Assembly (NCBI GenBank): GCA_019321725.1
Contig: CM033116.1
Location: 6,652,841 to 6,716,840, forward strand
Reading direction: 5' to 3'
DNA: 64,000 nucleotides
From: Paulownia fortunei
Taxonomy: Eukaryota; Streptophyta; Magnoliopsida; Lamiales; Paulowniaceae
The notes beneath the pieces are model-generated. The model was not told the origin of the DNA. It saw only the letters and a program-made list of their open reading frames with translations, and searched no databases. This document shows, in pieces, positions 59,068 through 64,000 of the stretch; position 1 is the first letter of the stretch; every line of letters starts with the position of its first letter. Made by a program: the position numbers and the translations under genes.

Positions 59068-60720
59068 CACTTAATTGCATAGTCTAACTCAATGAAAAGT
59101 CCCTAGCCACTAGGAAGGGACATAACATACACGATAGATAAAGAAAGTTACACAAAGAATGAGAAAAAATTGGAGTAAACGCGATAAATGAACAAGCAAA
59201 AAAATATCATGGTAGAATATCCAACAGACATACTTTTAAAAAAAAAACAAACAAAAATACCTAATTAAGGGTGGAGGATTAGAGTAATGATCCCCAACCT
59301 CTAGACATCATTGGAAATTAATAGTACATAGTATTTTATAAAAGATGGCAAAAGTAAAACAAGAAGTACAACTTCCTTTACAAGATTTAACTGAGTGAAC
59401 TCTATGTGGGGTTAGATAAAAAAGAAACTCTACAAAAACTAAACTAGTATGAATCATGCCAGCTAGTATTATGCAAGTGTTGTAGAAGTTTGTTGTGCAC
59501 TCTGTCCACTCAACTAATACTGTGCTTGGCAATTAGTTATTGGTGAGTGAATACAAACTGATCCCTGTGCATATATTGTGATGTTGCCATGTGGATACTT
59601 AGATATCTTAATAGAATGGTTTGATACTTGCTGGAGGCAATCTAGTATCTTGAAAGTATGTGCACTATGTGCACTTTTGTGAGATTGTTGATGGTGTCTT
59701 TGTGATAATAAAGCCATGTATATGTTTTGAGCTCCGAACATTGCTGGAGGACCAAGCATACTTATACCAGTCATTGCTTCACTTAAAAGAGCATTGCGCG
59801 TAATTAAATTTTTCTCAGGCATATTTCTGCGAGTGGTGTGATCGCTTATTTCTTATCTTTGTATGGAGATATGCTCCAAAGGCATATGAGTAGTATGAGA
59901 TTACATAGAATTTGGCTTTATTGGTCATTGAAAATATGTTGTGATTAATGATTTATATTTGCATTCTCATTATGTGTTTGGTACTGGATTTGTGAGTTGT
60001 CAATAGGCTTTAATTGACCCTCTCACATAGGTGATCGCCTTGGCGTTATGATAATGAGTAGGATGAGACTTAAAGATCATGTCACATAACTGAAGTTTTT
60101 GAATGACCGCCTTCTTGATTTGAGGGAAGAAGAAGGTTAATATGCATAATTAAGAGTCGCCTTAGCTCGAAGGCTAAGATGAGTCAAAGTTGATCAATTA
60201 TGAATTATATCCAAACTTCATAATAAGCCTATTTGTAGTTGAACATGCGAACTACTAGAAGGCATCTTAGAGAGTGACTTCTGGTGGTGCGCAAGTTTGG
60301 AGCTTAAAAGAGCGACTAGACTTAAGTTCATATGATGTTTAGAGCGTGACATGTCTAAATTGAGTGGGAGCTCCATCATAGCATGTATTCATACTACAAG
60401 TGCTTTGAGATAACCTCCTATGGAAAATGACTAAATGGGTCCCTGCTTCGTCACTGTGGGAAGCCATATTGTTTTTGGTACTCTTTGGGACTCTGGACCA
60501 TATCATGAAGTGTAATCTTGATAATGCTACTTTAGTATGTACCCAATGACCAAGCATGATTTGGTCTATCAGAGTATGTTTAGGAAAGCTGTCAAGTCCA
60601 AGCTGATTGTTATGAGAGGCCGAGAAAGTACTAAGTTGGTAACACACTTATGTTCTATGGTTCGTAGCATGGGCGACTATGCAGAAATGTGTTTGACTAA
60701 TCATAAACACATATATATAT
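59068..60720 (+). repeat. Longer copy of the 17273 repeat family
   Basis: 59068-60037 is about 97% identical to 17273-18242. The continuation 60038-60720 aligns, with many differences, to the reverse complement of the internal region of the intron 1 element, for example TGATTTGGTCT followed by AAGCTGATT and TATGGTTC matching the complement of about 46970-47080. No known protein domain. Confidence 0.75.
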
Positions 60721-62951
60721 ATATATATTTGAGCGAGTTGAGCATACTTTAATTATTTTATTGAGGGGTCTACCGATGCTTGATTGGGTACGACCACTTT
60801 GTTTGGGGTATGCAACGAGCTATTGAGTTATAGGGTTATATTAGTTTGGTTAAAAGTTAAGGATATAGCAGCTCAATATTTCAAAATAGATGGACATAAT
60901 ATCTCGCTATACCCCAGACTTCATTGCTGCACCAATCAAAGTATCTTTGAACCCTCATACAATGTAAGAGCATACTTGATTTCAATACCATATCATGTAT
61001 TCATAATTATGTCCCAAACATCCAAGTTTAACATAATTGTCTGGCCAGTAAATACATATCAGGTGTTAGCCATAGATAGTCTCAACTTCAAAATAGTTGC
61101 TTTCCTAGACATGTCCTACACTACCGAATCATCTATGGCTATTGGGAACATGCTAAAGTAGCAACCTCATATTAAAGTTTTGAGAAACAGTTAAAAGTCA
61201 TAAGGGTACCCCGCTGAACCTGGGTTTTTTTATGCATACAAGTATTTTTGTTGGAACGTTGATACATATCTAATGGAATGCTTAGAGTATCTCCATTCCC
61301 TAAGGTTATACAAACCTCTGGGTCTCACACAATGAGGAAGTAGGGGTCTTTTCACTCATTATCCAATTATCACTTAGGCGCACATAGTATGAAACATGTA
61401 CTATAATGCTTACTTCCTCTTTAGAAGTATATGTCATTTAATCAAAATAATGCACCATATAGATCTTAGTCTTATTGTACCCCGACACTTAACCTGGGTT
61501 TTCTTCTATTTTATCCTCAACAAATCACTAGTACCAAGAGAACTCACATCTGGCTATAAGACAAGTTTAATGGATAGCGGGAACCCATTTCGATTACTTA
61601 AGTACACAACAATAATCTTATCTTGATCATTCGTCAAGGTGACATCTTCTTTATGATTTTATTCATAATAAAATCATAAATATCTCATCTCTATATACAT
61701 TCTAAAATTCAAAGAGATCGTATTCTATGCAACCCTAGAGATTTGACATGGCCCACAAATACATCTCTAGGTTGAGGATAAGTGGGTAACTACTATGAAA
61801 TGCGTAGACATACTTATTTCTTTGCAATGATATCTCTCACAAAGCTATAATGTGTGTTTGGTTCTAAGGTATTGGAATCTTTAGTACTGTAAGCAATATC
61901 TGACTGATTATCTCAATAAATTATCAAAACTCCATCATAACTCCCAAATGATACAAACCTTTTAACCAAACATATATTAATGTAGATATATATGCCACAA
62001 GTTATACTCAAACTGTGTACAGTGTTACACATATTTGATTCCTGCTCCTCTAAGAGCTAGCATATTTGCCAAATAAGAAAATAAACTCGGAGGTGTATTT
62101 ATGCTCATCCAAATCACCTCCTTAATCAACATATGTATTATCTTAATTACAAAGAAAACTTTCCTTCATACCAAAGAAAACAATCTACAGTACTTATAAA
62201 GTATCCAAACATTCTCATCATTATTATCCAATGCCACTCATTAGGATTGGATTGATACTTTCTCATCTATGGCCTAACAAATATTTGGAGCAAGTACAGG
62301 CCTTATTGTACATTCGGCTTCAAACAACAATCATTGAGATATAGTGGTCTAGGCACTTCTCTTGGAGTATTTGACATATTTTAAGGCAACTATTTCATAA
62401 CATAGGAGTATTTATGAGGTTAAAACTCTACATTTTTAATCATTCTATAATTCTACAAATATGGCTCTTAGCACAAAGCAAGATGTCTTTAGAACAATTT
62501 GCATGGATATTAACATAAAGTACTGAGTTTTACTCATCATGTTCTCTTACACATAAGTTAAAAGATAACCATATCTCAATAACATATACACACTCCTTAT
62601 CTTCTTAGTTAATATGATATCATCAATATAGAGATAGAATTATAAACCTTTTAATAGACTTTTTCACAAGAGAATAGTGGTCTTCATCTCTATGATGAAA
62701 ATGTATGAGATCACCGCATTATGAAGTCTCATATACCATCCTCTCAAAAACTACTTTAGGTCATGAAGGTTTTAAGTTCACAAACTTTATCTTCTCAACT
62801 TTCTACTATGGAATCTTTCAAGCATTCTATGTAAGTTTAAGCTCTATGGACTAATTCTCTATTTGAGAATACAGTCTTTAGTCTATTTGATGCATTCTAA
62901 ATTTTTAGATATCCATAATAACCAAGAAAATAGAATAAAGGCATATATCAC
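60721..62951 (-). pseudogene. Copia reverse-transcriptase remnant
   Basis: Read on the minus strand, 62600-62800 gives KDKVCELK, a frameshifted trace of the KSLYGLKQAxRQW block, RLHNAVIS-like residues and LY-DDI (YVDD box with a one-base disruption near 62620). The remainder (60721-62200) contains phrases recalling Copia 3' coding and untranslated parts, including a near-duplicated ACCCCG...TTAACCTGGGTTTT-type motif at about 61208-61228 and 61480-61503, but domains are not clear. Ends in the second gap. Confidence 0.55.
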
Positions 62952-63051
62952 NNNNNNNNNNNNNNNNNNNNNNNNNNNNNNNNNNNNNNNNNNNNNNNNN
63001 NNNNNNNNNNNNNNNNNNNNNNNNNNNNNNNNNNNNNNNNNNNNNNNNNNN
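62952..63051. other. Assembly gap (100 N)
   Basis: Exactly 100 N, of unknown true length, lying inside repeat sequence. Confidence 0.98.
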
Positions 63052-63059
63052 AAATGTTA

Positions 63060-63345
63060 TAATCAAAGATAAGAATTGACTATGATGAAATGCAACAGAG
63101 TCACAACACCGTTGCTTATAGAACGAGGGACCCTCCTTGCAAGCCTACATTATATGCGCAAGTCTTAATATGCTTATTGATGTTCTATTTCAACAAACTC
63201 TCGATTTGGAACATATCATAGTTACAAATGCATGCTCCATGATGGTCATCATAACCACACCCCGTAGCTTAATATGATCTAAAGACTTCATCTAATTATA
63301 ATAATGTGAATTTAAGATAAAGATTGTTATTGGCTTATCACTATA
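63060..63345 (-). repeat. Inverted fragment of the Copia LTR family
   Basis: Its reverse complement follows about 37888-38120 of the Copia 3' LTR: CAATCTT-ATCTTAAATTCA, TGTTCCAA-TC-AGA, ACTTGCGCATA-ATGTAGGCTTG, CCTCGTTCTAT and GGTGT-GTGAC. Diverged copy, cut by the gap on its left. Confidence 0.7.
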
Positions 63346-64000
63346 CATGTGTCACTATTTGTTAGTAATGACAACTTAAATTACTAGTTTTTGTCATTAT
63401 TAAATCATTTTGTGCCCTAAAAAAAAGTTATTATCAATTAATATTAGTGATCAAATAAAAATTATTATCCCTTTTTTTTTTCTATTTTAGCGCCCAACTC
63501 TATATTGGACGCAGGTTGGGTTTGTCCTAATAATATTAGAAGTACTTGAACAAGTCATTTTTATTTGACAAGTGCAAGAAATATTGTTAGTTTACTATAT
63601 ATTTAGAGGGGACAAAAAAACAATCACCAATAGGTAATTTTAGCCTCAAACAATTTTTTTTTTAATCCAATGTTTATATTTTTTTTATTAGTATTTCATT
63701 ACAATTTTCCTTTACATGCATAATTATTACATTTACACCCTATCTAAGTTTCAAATCTTATTAAATGTAATTTTGATTTTTGACAGCAAAATATGAGGAG
63801 AGTTGGGTCAGGGACAAAATAAGAAACTCACTAAAATTTTTACTGACGTCATCATTTTTTATCCAAAACCCTAACGGTAGGGAAAGTTTGATAACTATGG
63901 TAAACTTAAAGGGGAAGTTTTTATAATTAAGAAAGAATGAGAACAAAAGTTGATAAATTTAATTATTTCACAACGGAAGTGAGTATAATCAACCAAATAT
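63346..64000. other. AT-rich, no gene seen
   Basis: Contains poly-T tracts (63470-63482, 63651-63662) and A/T-rich sequence. No coding or terminal-repeat structure was resolved before the window ends. Confidence 0.4.

Noticed and set aside
62863..63072. Open frame running across the second N gap
   Set aside because: Same artefact: the residues are undefined over the N run.

Overview
This is a stretch of plant nuclear DNA, almost certainly from a eudicot. It is AT-rich, its genes are split by GT-AG introns, it is dense in decayed Copia, Gypsy and CACTA elements, and it carries a tRNA-derived SINE. Two runs of exactly 100 N (13142-13241 and 62952-63051) mark scaffold joins of unknown true size. 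I cannot name the species. Most open reading frames here are chance frames in AT-rich DNA or pieces of transposons.

Only two host genes are clear. At the left edge, on the minus strand, are the first three exons (355-1535) of an NRT1/PTR-family (NPF2-like) membrane transporter whose remaining exons lie outside the window. At 40601-49927, also minus strand, is a five-exon tropinone-reductase-like short-chain dehydrogenase (SDR) locus. All exons can be reconstructed, but it carries an in-frame stop at codon 6, a lost splice acceptor, a small in-frame deletion in the last exon and a His at the catalytic Tyr position. It looks like a pseudogene. Its intron 1 holds an old LTR element, intron 2 a dead Copia gag, and a 1.6-kb terminal-inverted-repeat element lies about 55 bp upstream of its start codon. 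A single orphan exon of an SNM1/DCLRE1-type DNA-repair nuclease lies at 18381-18593.

The rest is transposable elements. The best structure is a set of nested insertions at 18652-39944. A Copia element (5' LTR truncated) was entered by a Gypsy-family LTR (solo LTR A, 22279-37116, TSD GCATC). Solo LTR A was then entered by a complete Gypsy element of the same family (23515-32627, TSD ATGTG) and, separately, by another solo LTR (33002-35905, TSD GTTTG). Removing the inner insertions restores an LTR of about 2.81 kb and rejoins the Copia reverse-transcriptase reading. The complete Gypsy element has two near-identical LTRs but a coding region full of stops with no visible gag, so it may have moved with enzymes supplied in trans. 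Its LTRs carry a dense cluster of CATGCA (RY) motifs, one directly abutting a CACGTG G-box.

Left arm (1650-13141): gene-poor, with old LTR-like AT-rich remnants, an inverted pair of one repeat family (8690-9030 and 11180-11530) and a SINE with a 15-bp target-site duplication. 13242-18650: decayed Copia, a repeat of about 970 bp that recurs at 59068, and the SNM1 exon. Right arm (49980-64000): the TIR element with a CCGGTC-rich insert, AT-rich DNA, a CACTA (En/Spm) element with decayed TNP2 transposase (54843-58847), the second copy of the 970-bp repeat, a minus-strand Copia reverse-transcriptase remnant and, beyond the second gap, an inverted fragment of the Copia LTR family.

I found no CRISPR array, operon, integrated virus or new defence-type system. 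The unusual points are the composition of the Gypsy LTR, its fresh-LTR/dead-body contrast, and the multiply broken SDR gene.
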